Positions 1 to 7,719 of a stretch of DNA of 40,603 nt are shown piece after piece (the stretch's first letter is position 1; each line of letters opens with the position of its first letter). This stretch comes from a virus: IMG/VR virus record IMGVR_UViG_3300010401_000023, positions 1 to 40,603 of that record, one strand, 5' to 3'. Made by a program: the position numbers and the translations under genes. A model generated the notes under the pieces. That model had not been told where the DNA came from. It saw only the letters and a program-made list of their open reading frames with translations, and did no database searches.

Positions 1-123
1 GATTTCATCTAATCCCCCTTAATCAGTTGGTGAAGGCCCTCGTAAAAAGGCCGGTGTTTCGTTTGTGTCTTGATCGGACGAAATGTAGTCCACCAAGTCC
101 TTCTCGTATTGAGATTGCCAGTA
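1..123. repeat. Direct terminal repeat, left copy
   Basis: These 123 bases are identical to 40481-40603. The window is therefore a circular assembly cut at an arbitrary point, or a molecule with short direct ends. An exact overlap of this size is what a k-mer assembler leaves at the ends of a closed circle, so I read it as an assembly overlap rather than a biological repeat. It holds the start codon of the kelch gene (minus strand, 8-6) and the 3' end of the head-tail adaptor gene. Confidence 0.95.
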
Positions 124-1014
124 AGAAGCGAGTTTAAATTCCCGCCTAGATTCCATGATTCTCTGACACACATAATGAACAATCGCCGGATGAAGAAATT
201 CCTCAATATCCGGTTCATCTTCCGCAACTTCCATATTTATCGGGTTTGGAACGTACTCCAATCCCAAAGGCCAAATAGAAGAAGGCCGTAAAAACAATCC
301 AAGGTTGTAACCCCTATTGCCAGCACTTCTTTCAAAGTAATAGCTTTGAGGTAAACCGGGAAGCCTCTGCCACATTACGTTTCTGGAAATTTCGCCAATC
401 CTAGCGTAAGTTGTTGGAATATTATTTACGCTAACCTTGACCATTTCCAAGAAATCGGAGGGCAACGGATAAAGCCTCTGATTCGCAATCGTGGACATCG
501 TGGCATCTTGATTGCCAGCCGGTACTCCGGTAATCGTAAAAGTAACGGCATTTCCCAAAGCGTCTTTCATCGTTATTCCGGTAGTGGTGAATAACGGTAT
601 AGTTTGACCGTTAAACACATCGCCCAAAACAATCGTTAGACCGCTTTGAAAATTACCATAAACAGAAACATTCCCCGTCAAAATGGACGAAAGAGATTCT
701 AATTCCTGTTGAATTTCATGCGAAGTGGCGTTCCAAAGTATAGGCGATGTAGTCGGGCCACCAAAAACCAATTGAACCGAACCACTTACAGCCCCAAATG
801 TGGGCTTAATGGTTTGATACTGATTCGCCGCCCATCCACCCCCAGGAAGACTCGGATAGTTGCTCTTTATCCGGTTCTTCGTTTTACGCATGATCTTCTT
901 TTGGGCCTCATTCCCATACAAGGCAACATTCTCCAAAGTGGCAAAGACGGGCAACGAAGGTTGAGGCTCCTTCGTCAGCTTTATCACTTCATCTTGAATA
1001 TCGCCAAGGTTCAT
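19..1014 (-). CDS. Head-tail adaptor protein with an inserted beta-domain
   Basis: 331 residues, probably a connector ring protein below the portal. Residues 1-70 and about 165-331 look like a podovirus-type adaptor: a helical N-terminus, a segment reading QRLYPLPSDFLEMVKV at about 178, and a helical C-terminus around HPAIVHYVCQRIMESR. Between them, residues 72-163 form an extra beta-rich domain (WNATSHEIQQELESLSS...GNVSVYG) that recurs three times in the tail protein at 36017-39076. I chose the ATG at 1014, which overlaps the upstream stop as TAATG, over a TTG 21 bases earlier. The next gene, the kelch protein, starts 11 bases after the stop once the circle is closed. The adaptor role is inferred from position and the LPSDF motif. 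Confidence 0.72.
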   Translation of the reverse strand: MNLGDIQDEVIKLTKEPQPSLPVFATLENVALYGNEAQKKIMRKTKNRIKSNYPSLPGGGWAANQYQTIKPTFGAVSGSVQLVFGGPTTSPILWNATSHEIQQELESLSSILTGNVSVYGNFQSGLTIVLGDVFNGQTIPLFTTTGITMKDALGNAVTFTITGVPAGNQDATMSTIANQRLYPLPSDFLEMVKVSVNNIPTTYARIGEISRNVMWQRLPGLPQSYYFERSAGNRGYNLGLFLRPSSIWPLGLEYVPNPINMEVAEDEPDIEEFLHPAIVHYVCQRIMESRREFKLASYWQSQYEKDLVDYISSDQDTNETPAFLRGPSPTD

Positions 1015-1319
1015 TAGAATTTCACCACAACCCAATCGAAGGGCGTATCTTGAGTAACCGCCGATCCATCAGGAGTAGAAACGGTAAATTGACCGTTTTT
1101 CCCAGGAACCCTTTGCGCCACCAATTCAATCGGCAGTCCAACGGCACTCGTGGCCGGTGCGGTTTGCATGACACGAATTACGTCCTTTTCCTCCAAGTCT
1201 CCGCAAGCGACATAAGCGAAGGCGTTGGGAACGTAAATCACATCAGACCCGAAAGTGGTCGGCTGTGTATTATGCCCCTGAACGAAGGTTCTAGGCGTGT
1301 CAAAAATATTTAACGTCAT
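1014..1319 (-). CDS. Small capsid-associated protein, paralogue of its upstream neighbour
   Basis: 101 residues, no recognised family. The C-terminal half aligns with the preceding 104-residue protein (1329-1643): ...DVIRV..., IELVAQRV against IELKASRV, and GQFTVSTPDGS against GQITIGNADGT. Both are predicted to be mostly beta and sit directly downstream of the major capsid gene, where decoration or head-completion proteins are usual. Its stop overlaps the adaptor start by one base (TAATG). A decoration role is inference. Confidence 0.65.
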   Translation of the reverse strand: MTLNIFDTPRTFVQGHNTQPTTFGSDVIYVPNAFAYVACGDLEEKDVIRVMQTAPATSAVGLPIELVAQRVPGKNGQFTVSTPDGSAVTQDTPFDWVVVKF

Positions 1320-1328
1320 AAAACCCCC

Positions 1329-1643
1329 TTAGTTGCGATAGATGCGAACTTCAAAGTTTACGGTAGCGGAAGCCCCCGTAGTTCCATCGGCGTTACCAAT
1401 GGTAATTTGGCCCTGTCCGGCGTTGGAAGAAACCCTAGAAGCCTTGAGTTCAATAAGCCCCACCAAACCCGTAACGGCCTGTTGCGCTTCCACTTCCACC
1501 AAATCACCCGCACTAATGTTTCCAACGAGCAAAGTGGCACTCGTTGTAGAAGCGGGATAAGTGGCCCTTACAATGGAAACAGAACCCTTACCGTTTTGGT
1601 TGGGAAGTCCGGTTTGAATCCTGTTGATATTCGTGATAGCCAT
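1329..1643 (-). CDS. Small capsid-associated or decoration protein
   Basis: 104 residues, rich in Ala, Thr, Val and Gly, probably a beta-sandwich, with no Cys. It lies just after the major capsid gene and before a diverged paralogue (1014-1319), so the pair looks like a tandem duplication. A GGAG ribosome site precedes the ATG at 1643. Position and composition suit a decoration or head-fibre protein, but no signature motif was recognised. Confidence 0.65.
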   Translation of the reverse strand: MAITNINRIQTGLPNQNGKGSVSIVRATYPASTTSATLLVGNISAGDLVEVEAQQAVTGLVGLIELKASRVSSNAGQGQITIGNADGTTGASATVNFEVRIYRN

Positions 1644-1703
1644 AAATCTCCTTTACGAAAAAGGTAGTGGGGCGGATTGCTCCGCCCCGACATTCCCTTG
1701 TGA

Positions 1704-2684
1704 TTAAGCGGATAAAGCGTTGGTGTACCACCCGCCATGCACACGCCTCAATTCAGACGAGACGATGAAGGACGAGAGGACATACCCCACTTCGGCAACG
1801 ATGATGTTAAGACCAGAATCGGGCATAACAGGGCTTTTCGTGTCCATGAAGTGAAGCGTTGATTTCTTGAGATGCGTAACGTCCAAGTCCACCAAGGGCA
1901 TCGCCCCCGCAGGAATGTCATCATCCCAATAAATTTTGCAGACTTTTCCGTTCAACCCGCCACGCATAGAAACGGTATCCAGGCCCATAGTGGCCGACCC
2001 GTCTTCTTTCGCTTGGTAAGTCAAACCTTGTCCCATGATAGCCTTCAAACGAGAGAACAAAGCCCTCGTGGTCGGGCCAACGGTGGGCTGTTCACCCAAC
2101 CAGGCGCAATTGTCCAGCATGGTTTCGATAACGGACGGACCACTCAACACCGTAGCGGCGGTAGTGGAGTTCGGCGTCCAATCGGGATCATTCGCCGGAT
2201 CAACGGAACCAAAAATTCCGGTGGGGAGAATCATCTGCATAATCCCATCCGGTTGGTTGTTGACACCGTACACGCCGTTAATGAACCCCGTAGCCAGCAA
2301 GTCCAAGTGGCGCATTTTGGCGGCGTATTTCGCACGCTCCAAAGCGGTGATTTTCGTGAACGGCGATTGCCCCGCACGAATAGTCTCATCGTAGGTGATG
2401 AGAATATCGTTAATCACATGAACCCAATTGAACGTGGCGTTCAAGAGTTCATTGGTCTGCGAAGCGGTCAATACGGCGGAAGTGTTGGTAGCGGCGAAAT
2501 ATCCACCACCAGAGTCCCGCAGAGCGATACGGTTTGGCGCATAATTCAACCCGCCGTCTTGAGTCTCACCTTTGTCCAAAGCCATCTTGGTCGTAGGATG
2601 AGCAATATTGACGTTATCCCAAAACTTAGACGGAATATCCGGCAAAGCCTGGGTGGTAATGCTAGGAACTGTGGGCGTACCCAT
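1704..2684 (-). CDS. Major capsid protein
   Basis: 326 residues, the expected size for an HK97-fold capsid subunit of a 40-kb phage. The N-terminal arm mentions TTKMALDKGETQDGG, followed by a long helical spine (ITALERAKYAAKMRHLDLLATGF at about 115-138) and a beta-rich end (NIIVAEVGYVLSSFIVSSE). It follows the scaffold gene by 13 bases and has an AAGGAG ribosome site in front of the ATG. Scaffold followed by capsid is a classic order. The fold is inferred from context, size and secondary-structure pattern. Confidence 0.82.
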   Translation of the reverse strand: MGTPTVPSITTQALPDIPSKFWDNVNIAHPTTKMALDKGETQDGGLNYAPNRIALRDSGGGYFAATNTSAVLTASQTNELLNATFNWVHVINDILITYDETIRAGQSPFTKITALERAKYAAKMRHLDLLATGFINGVYGVNNQPDGIMQMILPTGIFGSVDPANDPDWTPNSTTAATVLSGPSVIETMLDNCAWLGEQPTVGPTTRALFSRLKAIMGQGLTYQAKEDGSATMGLDTVSMRGGLNGKVCKIYWDDDIPAGAMPLVDLDVTHLKKSTLHFMDTKSPVMPDSGLNIIVAEVGYVLSSFIVSSELRRVHGGWYTNALSA

Positions 2685-2697
2685 GTGTTACTCCTTT

Positions 2698-3564
2698 TTA
2701 TTTAGAACCAGAAATCAGCTTGTGCGCTTTGTCGGGGTCTAATCCGAGTTGGGGCGCATATTCAGCTACAAGCTGTGCAACCTTATCACCATCGCCTTCG
2801 ATAGAGGCGTAAGCCTTGCGAGCTTTCGCCAAAACGTCAGCGTCTTTTCCGGTAGGAAGCGCAGTTCTCATTCCATCGGGAAGTTGGGGAGCTTTACGCT
2901 TCCCGCCGATAATCCATTCATCCCGCTTGTCCAACATTAAGTTCGTGAACAAAACCTTATCGGGGATATTAGCCGCCCTCGATATGGCTTGGTCATAAGC
3001 CTGTTGTTGGCTCAACTTAGGATAATTGGCTCGGTACACTTCCTCCGCTTCGGAACGAATCTGTTTTTCAAACCGGATCTCAAACTCTTTCCACGTTTCT
3101 TCCGTAGCCCACTCATTTTCTTTCATAATCGCTTGCTTGCTTTTCTCTTGGGCCAATTCAGCTTGACCTGCAGTAAAAGGTTCAAGACGATTTTGAAGGC
3201 GGGATTCGACCAACTTCTCGATCTGCTCCGCCGTTAAAGCCTCTTGCTTAGGCTCCTTGGGTGTGCTTGTTTTGTTCTTAGCTTCCTCCCGTTGCTTAAT
3301 AAGTTCAGCATACGGAACTCCCTTGGTTGCCGATTCAGCGTAAATCCCCAATCGTTCCTTTATTTCAGGATCAGTCTCGATGAATTGATTCGCATTTTTT
3401 ACGATGCGGTCAGCTTCCTCGTACTTCGATTTGAGTTCGTTAAACTCGGCTTCCGTATAAGAACGTGGACCCTGCGAACCGGCACCTTCCTGGTTATTAT
3501 TCTGTCCCTCTTGTACTGCTGGTGCGCCCTCTATTTTCTTTTCAACTGTTCCGTTCTCGGCCAT
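2698..3564 (-). CDS. Capsid scaffolding protein
   Basis: 288 residues, highly charged, Gln/Glu/Lys-rich and almost wholly helical, with a disordered Gly/Asn/Gln N-terminus (residues 1-35) and coiled-coil-like stretches (about 40-75 and 110-180). This is the usual look of phage scaffolds, and the gene lies between portal and major capsid, the standard scaffold position. The C-terminus is basic, which in other scaffolds binds the capsid subunit. No protease motif was seen, so it is probably a pure scaffold. Confidence 0.8.
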   Translation of the reverse strand: MAENGTVEKKIEGAPAVQEGQNNNQEGAGSQGPRSYTEAEFNELKSKYEEADRIVKNANQFIETDPEIKERLGIYAESATKGVPYAELIKQREEAKNKTSTPKEPKQEALTAEQIEKLVESRLQNRLEPFTAGQAELAQEKSKQAIMKENEWATEETWKEFEIRFEKQIRSEAEEVYRANYPKLSQQQAYDQAISRAANIPDKVLFTNLMLDKRDEWIIGGKRKAPQLPDGMRTALPTGKDADVLAKARKAYASIEGDGDKVAQLVAEYAPQLGLDPDKAHKLISGSK

Positions 3565-3592
3565 TTCATTGTCTCCTGTTTTTTATTATGGT

Positions 3593-5782
3593 TTATTGTT
3601 CCTGCCCTGGTAGATTTGGCATCCCGTTATTTCCAGGTTGTAACGGGGGCTGAACCGCAGGTGCGCTTAAAGCGTCGGCCTGGGTAGCTTGTTCACTTGT
3701 CGTTCCAGCGAGTACACGAATTTCATTCATCAATTCGGGCGGTAGTTGTACGCCAGTTGTTTGAGCGTCAACAACTGTTTTGGTAAGGGCTTGAATAACC
3801 CAGGCCAAAGATTCTTGCGCCGAAGCACCGGCCTTAACTTCCTCAATATCCAATTTGCGTAACTCGTTCTTATGCTTGAGCGCAATTTCCGCCGCTTGGA
3901 TTTGACTCTGCATCATTTCTTTACGCACATCTTGTTCTTGCTTGCTCTTAATCGCTTCCTCAAACCGGCGCAAGTAAGTAAACTTCTGCGTAATCGGGGC
4001 CTTCTCCAATTGAATCCTAGCCGCCTCAATTGGGGCAAACGGGGCCATGATCTTCGCAATCCCCTGAACTTGGGCAAAAGCCTGTGACGGGGAAGCCGGT
4101 TGCGTAATGTTTACGTCAACGAAGTATTTGTAATTCCCCTTGGTAACATCATTTTTAATAACCGGATTTCCACTTTGGTCGGGAACCATTTGGTTCATCT
4201 GGATCGTCATAATTTGTTCATCGTCGCTCTGGAACTGTATGACTCTTTCATCGGTGCAATAGTTTCGGATGAACCACAAATATTTTTCACCCAATCCCTT
4301 ACGGGTACGATTCAAACTTCTTAACCGGATAGCAGTCTTACCTAACGCCGCTTCCATTAGGGCGTTGGTTTGAACGCCAGAATAATTTCCGGTGGGGTTA
4401 TTCCCGCCCAAGATTGGGTCAAGGCCAGCCGTGTTCTGATATTGCTTAGTCCTGAACGCCACCAAGTTCATAACGTCAGGAGGCGCAACCTGTCCAACGG
4501 GGATTGCCATAAGAGGCCCAGGAAACGCCTCGACCGTATTCGGATCGGTGGGAACCTTCTTGGACTTCAACGCCGCAGGGCTATTCGTTTGACAGTAGTA
4601 AGAGTTCCTTAAACGATAATCCAGGTTAGCCGCCATACCAGCGGTCATAAGCTGAATGTTCTGCACCGGCTCACGGATGATTTCGATAACGCCCTTGGCC
4701 CAAAATTGTTTCGGGCGTTTGTAGCACTTGAACCCATCAAAAGGAAAGAACGGATAGGGGTTCGGCTTATCCATCAGCACCACATCTTTAATCACCATGA
4801 TCTTGCGACCAAATGGGAACCGCTTGACCGTTAGCTCTCCATCGGCCAACCGCTTCAAGTAAGTTTGCTTGACGGTATCACGAAAGAATTTGCTACCAAA
4901 ACCAGGGTTAGAATCAATCCATTGTTCCAATTCCGGTTCGGAAGTGATCTTCATTATCTGCGGGTCTTTGTAATAGAACTCCGTCAGGTTTGTTTGGTTC
5001 TTTTGATCTTTACCGGAGAAGAAATTTGAAACAGCGTTCATGCCGATATAAGCGGCAGTTCCAAGTCCATCTACCAGAACGGAACCATCGGAACTTGTTT
5101 GTCCCTTACCCGAAATTTCCGAAACGTCAATATCAGCTTTAATGACTTCCGCAAATTCCGGGAATTTAACTTTGAGTTCGTAGGTTGGAACGGGGCGTTT
5201 CCAAAAGCACCAAGCGGCTTTTTGAATGGTAGATGCACCAGGAGAAATGCCGAATTGACGAGGATCAACCAATTCATGTCCGGGCCAAATGTAACCATCG
5301 TCAACTTCAATGGGATCGAAGTAGTAAATACCAACACCCATCTGGCCGCCGATTTGAACTAAGTCTTCCTCTTTTTCTTTCCCGTCATTCAATTCCTCAA
5401 AGCAGTAGTTCACGATACGGGCTAATGTTTCTTCCTCAATGGAACCGGCTTCTTCCGTAATTTTTTTGACAGAATCCTTGACTTCAAACTGTGTCAAAAG
5501 ACTCATGTTAAAATCTACGGCATCACGGTACAAATCTTCTTTGCACTCATGGGGCAACTTTTCCCGTTTGGAATAAAGTTTACCGTTGTAAAGGTCTTCG
5601 TATTTGTTTGCGTCTTGAACCCAGGATTTCGATTCGGAGAGGACGGAAAATTTGTTGCGGTAAACATCGGAGTCAATAACGCAGTTGGAAACGAAATTAC
5701 GGACGGCCTTGGGGTCTTCGGGCGGAACTCTAGCGTCTAATGATTGTTCATTGGTGAAGTGTTCGGATTGGAACATACGCAT
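3593..5782 (-). CDS. Portal protein (P22-size)
   Basis: 729 residues, close to the 725 of the P22 portal. It should form the dodecameric ring through which DNA enters and leaves the head. Visible features are an acidic N-terminal part (EEDLVQIGGQMGVGIYYFDPIEVDDG, wing region), a central helical hairpin (REPVQNIQLMTAGMAANLDYRLRNSYY), a GGNNPTGNYSG loop around 460, and a long helical barrel (about 590-680, many K/E/Q). The C-terminus is Pro/Gln/Asn-rich. The start overlaps the upstream zinc-ribbon gene by 35 bases. An ATG two codons later is an alternative start. It lies after the terminase genes and before scaffold, as in P22-like and other headful phages. Confidence 0.85.
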   Translation of the reverse strand: MRMFQSEHFTNEQSLDARVPPEDPKAVRNFVSNCVIDSDVYRNKFSVLSESKSWVQDANKYEDLYNGKLYSKREKLPHECKEDLYRDAVDFNMSLLTQFEVKDSVKKITEEAGSIEEETLARIVNYCFEELNDGKEKEEDLVQIGGQMGVGIYYFDPIEVDDGYIWPGHELVDPRQFGISPGASTIQKAAWCFWKRPVPTYELKVKFPEFAEVIKADIDVSEISGKGQTSSDGSVLVDGLGTAAYIGMNAVSNFFSGKDQKNQTNLTEFYYKDPQIMKITSEPELEQWIDSNPGFGSKFFRDTVKQTYLKRLADGELTVKRFPFGRKIMVIKDVVLMDKPNPYPFFPFDGFKCYKRPKQFWAKGVIEIIREPVQNIQLMTAGMAANLDYRLRNSYYCQTNSPAALKSKKVPTDPNTVEAFPGPLMAIPVGQVAPPDVMNLVAFRTKQYQNTAGLDPILGGNNPTGNYSGVQTNALMEAALGKTAIRLRSLNRTRKGLGEKYLWFIRNYCTDERVIQFQSDDEQIMTIQMNQMVPDQSGNPVIKNDVTKGNYKYFVDVNITQPASPSQAFAQVQGIAKIMAPFAPIEAARIQLEKAPITQKFTYLRRFEEAIKSKQEQDVRKEMMQSQIQAAEIALKHKNELRKLDIEEVKAGASAQESLAWVIQALTKTVVDAQTTGVQLPPELMNEIRVLAGTTSEQATQADALSAPAVQPPLQPGNNGMPNLPGQEQ

Positions 5783-6044
5783 CCAGTTTGTCCGTGGTTT
5801 GCCTTTTCATGTCGGTCTTGTAAAAACCTTCACTCAAAAGCTGAACTCTCTCACGGCCCGCCCTCATCACCTGTCCTTTTGAATGGACGAAGTAGGCAGT
5901 ACCACGGCATCGGTCAAACTGGCTTAACTCAACTTGATACGCTTCCATACCACATCTAGGGCACCGATGAAAACTTTTTCCAGATACGGTATCCGTTGCT
6001 AAAGATTTGTAGTGACAATGCCAACATTCCCTATGGCTTTGCAC
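5748..6044 (-). CDS. Zinc-ribbon protein upstream of portal
   Basis: 98 residues from a GTG start. The N-terminus carries two CxxC knuckles, CWHC (7-10) and CPRC (28-31), a small zinc ribbon. The rest is basic, polar and unrecognised. It overlaps the end of the preceding gene by 14 bases and the portal gene by 35 bases. It is one of three zinc-ribbon proteins in a row around the terminase (with 6031-6384 and the tail of 7114-7719), which suggests a packaging-linked role. Confidence 0.7.
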   Translation of the reverse strand: MQSHRECWHCHYKSLATDTVSGKSFHRCPRCGMEAYQVELSQFDRCRGTAYFVHSKGQVMRAGRERVQLLSEGFYKTDMKRQTTDKLDAYVPIRTLHQ

Positions 6045-6384
6045 TAGCAGAAATCCTTTGGAGTAATTCTATTGCCGAGAGTGGTTTTTCGTCAAGATTT
6101 TCTTTTTTCTTGTCCACCCAAAGCCCGATCTTCAATTCCCATTTACAATGAGGGCAGTAAGTTTTTTCTACAAACGCCCCTTCCGGTAGATGCGCCCTCA
6201 AGATAATCCAACGGGCATCATCGAACCGTCTTTTATCATATTTCACATAGACTTTTTCCTCTTGCCCGTCCTTGATAACCTTTAAAAGTTTACCCCGTCT
6301 AAGCCTGGTTACTAGGTGGGAGCAATCGTTATTCATGCACCTATAAGTTTTCAGTTGTGGGTTCTTCGGCTCACTCGTATCCAA
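6031..6384 (-). CDS. Zinc-ribbon protein next to the terminase
   Basis: 117 residues from a TTG start, overlapping the end of the terminase nuclease gene by 14 bases. A CMNNDC motif near residue 16 and CPHC near residue 77 flank a basic segment (KYDKRRFDDARW), giving a zinc-ribbon fold with a long insertion. DNA or protein binding is likely, but the function is unknown. Confidence 0.7.
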   Translation of the reverse strand: MDTSEPKNPQLKTYRCMNNDCSHLVTRLRRGKLLKVIKDGQEEKVYVKYDKRRFDDARWIILRAHLPEGAFVEKTYCPHCKWELKIGLWVDKKKENLDEKPLSAIELLQRISASAKP

Positions 6385-7117
6385 TGTCTCGCCCTCCTAA
6401 ATCTCGATCATCCATAACCTGATACGGAGTAGTGATTGACTCAACGTATTCTTCGGCAAAAGTTTTCTTTTTTTCAGGTGGCGGGGTTGGTCTAAAAATG
6501 TCTGTATATTTTTCCCTGCGTAAGGAATTGGCGATGTATAACGCAGACACCTTATCATCCAGCTTGCCGGAAGCCCCCTCAAACTTTCCCGTTTTTTTAT
6601 TCCTAATGAAGTAACCCATTTGCGAAATCGTGTCGGGATTTTTAACATAGACGGCCCGCTTTCTTTCATCGGCTACCCCCGATTTGCTCCACCCAACGTC
6701 CTGCTGTAGCCAGTCTATCGCCGTTTGGCGATAACGCCTTGAGTCCCACCCGTACTGATTTGCCCCGCCCTGAAACGCCGTAATGTTTTGGCTATGAAAA
6801 TAGATATTCGGGTATCCACGTTCTCTTAGATAGTCCACCACCGTTGCACCGTGGAACTCCATTTCAACGCCAATCCAAGCCTCGTTATAAAAATATCCGG
6901 CCTTCTCCGATTCAACGGCAAAGTCCCTTGGAATGATCTGCCCCGCAAGAATCGCTACCTGTACTCCCGTATTAACATCAAGAATACAAGCAACCGATTC
7001 GTTCCCCCCCATTTTCCCCGAAGCCGTATCGCACCCCATAACGTAATCGTGATCCACAATCGGGAGCTGAATGATCTTCCAACGACCGCCTTTTATCGGC
7101 TTCGCTTCTACTCTCAA
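6371..7117 (-). CDS. terL: Terminase large subunit, C-terminal nuclease half
   Basis: 248 residues carrying the RNase-H-like headful nuclease of TerL, which cuts the DNA concatemer at packaging. The three acidic metal ligands can be seen: D30 in YVMGCDTASGK, E85 in WIGVEMEFHG, and D187/D188 in GKLDDKVSALYIAN. No ATPase motif is present. That half is a separate gene at 7719-8624, and the GroES-like gene lies between them. The TTG start lies inside the GroES-like stop (TTGA), so translation is probably coupled. The two halves sum to 549 residues, the normal length of one TerL. The split falls at the natural linker between the domains, so I regard this as a functional two-chain terminase and not a pseudogene. 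Confidence 0.88.
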   Translation of the reverse strand: MRVEAKPIKGGRWKIIQLPIVDHDYVMGCDTASGKMGGNESVACILDVNTGVQVAILAGQIIPRDFAVESEKAGYFYNEAWIGVEMEFHGATVVDYLRERGYPNIYFHSQNITAFQGGANQYGWDSRRYRQTAIDWLQQDVGWSKSGVADERKRAVYVKNPDTISQMGYFIRNKKTGKFEGASGKLDDKVSALYIANSLRREKYTDIFRPTPPPEKKKTFAEEYVESITTPYQVMDDRDLGGRDIGYE

Positions 7118-7719
7118 TGGTGAAACTTAGGGGTTCCTCCGGCAACAATTCCGGTAGTCCTAACCTCTTTTTTAGAAACTTTCATAGCTGGTTTTTTGCA
7201 TTTGTCACAAGCGGGAAGGTTGGAATCGTCAACGGAAAATTCATCTCTCCATTTTAGAATTACGTCTTGCGTATTACCGCACTCGTTACAAAGCAGTTCG
7301 CAGTTGCACTCATCCGACTTGCTAACCACTTCGCTCATTTGCTCTTTGAATTTGTCCCGCCCGATGTCCGTTGGGGTTTTGTAATCTTCTTGGAAGTCTT
7401 CAAACCACCCTTCGTCATATTCACTCTTATCGAGTATCCCGCCGATGTCTTCACTACGGACACAGACGAAACGAGGGCCAAGAATCTCAAATCTAATCCC
7501 ACCAAATTGTTCCCAAACAATAACGTCACCAACATTGACCTTACAGGAAATAACTTCCCCTGTGCGTAGAACAAACCCATCGCCAACGGTAATAACTTTT
7601 CCGATGTTAATTTTAGCTTCGCCATCTTTTATCGTTCCTTTCGGAATCAAAATACCGCCAGCCGTTTTCTCTGGCATATTCGCCATCTTCACAATCACCC
7701 TATCATTCAAGGCCCTCAT
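7114..7719 (-). CDS. GroES-like co-chaperonin fused to an FmdB-type zinc ribbon
   Basis: 201 residues. Residues 1-97 align along their whole length with bacterial GroES: the start MRALNDRVIVK matches E. coli IRPLHDRVIVK; the mobile loop TAGGILIP (19-26) keeps the hydrophobic tripeptide that docks on GroEL; and VGDGFVLRTGEV...VNVGD matches VGNGRILENGEV...VKVGD. Residues 98-135 are an acidic linker. Residues 136-201 hold six cysteines (138, 140, 144, 147, 171, 174) and end GGTPKFHH, as in phage FmdB-like zinc ribbons. The ATG overlaps the TerL ATPase stop (TGATG). Phage co-chaperonins such as T4 gp31 adapt host GroEL to fold the capsid protein. The fusion and its position inside a split terminase are unusual. 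Confidence 0.9.
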   Translation of the reverse strand: MRALNDRVIVKMANMPEKTAGGILIPKGTIKDGEAKINIGKVITVGDGFVLRTGEVISCKVNVGDVIVWEQFGGIRFEILGPRFVCVRSEDIGGILDKSEYDEGWFEDFQEDYKTPTDIGRDKFKEQMSEVVSKSDECNCELLCNECGNTQDVILKWRDEFSVDDSNLPACDKCKKPAMKVSKKEVRTTGIVAGGTPKFHH

